A stretch of 5,513 nt of DNA from Pseudofrankia asymbiotica (GTDB lineage: Bacteria; Actinomycetota; Actinomycetes; Frankiales; Frankiaceae): assembly GCF_001983105.1 (NCBI RefSeq), contig NZ_MOMC01000043.1, positions 94,627 through 100,139 of the forward strand, given 5' to 3'. The notes beneath the pieces are model-generated. The model was not told where the DNA came from and searched no databases. It was given only the letters and a program-made list of their open reading frames with translations. Both the position numbers and the translations under genes were made by a program. Of this stretch, positions 5,478 through 5,513 are shown in pieces (position 1 is the first letter of the stretch; the number at the start of each line of letters is the position of its first letter).

Positions 5478-5513
5478 ATGACGCATCCTGTGACTCTGCC
5501 AGTGCCGTCCGCG
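5478..5513 (+). CDS. Start of a divergent gene of unknown function, cut by window edge
   Basis: Only 12 codons are visible (MTHPVTLPVPSA). They follow AGGAG with a 5-nt spacer. Ten of the 12 codons end in G or C. The gene would run away from the ABC operon and share the intergenic region with it, a layout common for a regulator or an enzyme of the same pathway. Nothing in 12 residues identifies a family. Confidence 0.55.
   Translation, partial: MTHPVTLPVPSA

Noticed and set aside
5216..5479. Minus-strand frames across the repeat region, with a repeating IAHRASR peptide
   Set aside because: A stop-free 7-nt repeat gives the same heptapeptide repeat in all three frames, so the peptide periodicity is an artefact of the DNA repeat, not evidence of coding.

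Overview
The window is very GC-rich DNA. Its codons end almost entirely in G or C, GTG starts are common, and genes are packed with 4-nt start/stop overlaps. This points to a high-GC actinomycete; the sequence alone does not settle the genus. Nearly everything is encoded on the minus strand, so transcription runs from right to left.

Right part (5160-5513): a divergent intergenic region. It holds a likely leaderless promoter for the minus-strand operon, a 12-bp perfect GC hairpin, a seven-copy tandem array of the heptamer CGATGCG, a pair of 11-bp direct repeats flanking both, and at the far edge the first 12 codons of a probable plus-strand gene with a good ribosome binding site.

Middle (1266-5159): a compact ABC importer operon of the CUT2 (ribose/xylose-type) class, in the order ATPase with two fused nucleotide-binding domains, single permease, lipoprotein substrate-binding protein. 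ATPase and permease overlap by GTGA. A 24-codon open frame with strongly coding-like base use begins in the same GTGA arrangement at the stop of the binding protein, and ends 14 nt before a perfect 14-bp inverted repeat.

Left part (1-1170): a complete CoA-transferase subunit A (3-oxoacid/3-oxoadipate type). It overlaps by ATGA with the start of a phthalate-dioxygenase-reductase/VanB-type flavoprotein reductase, whose second half lies outside the window. The catalytic CoA-transferase subunit B, normally the next gene, is not there.

How the parts may fit: the importer could bring in a substrate that a Rieske-type oxygenase (fed electrons by the reductase) and a 3-oxoacid CoA-transferase then break down. 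The families imply oxygenative catabolism ending in acyl-CoA thioesters, as in the beta-ketoadipate route, but the substrate is not identifiable from sequence and 'sugar' is only the default label for this transporter class.
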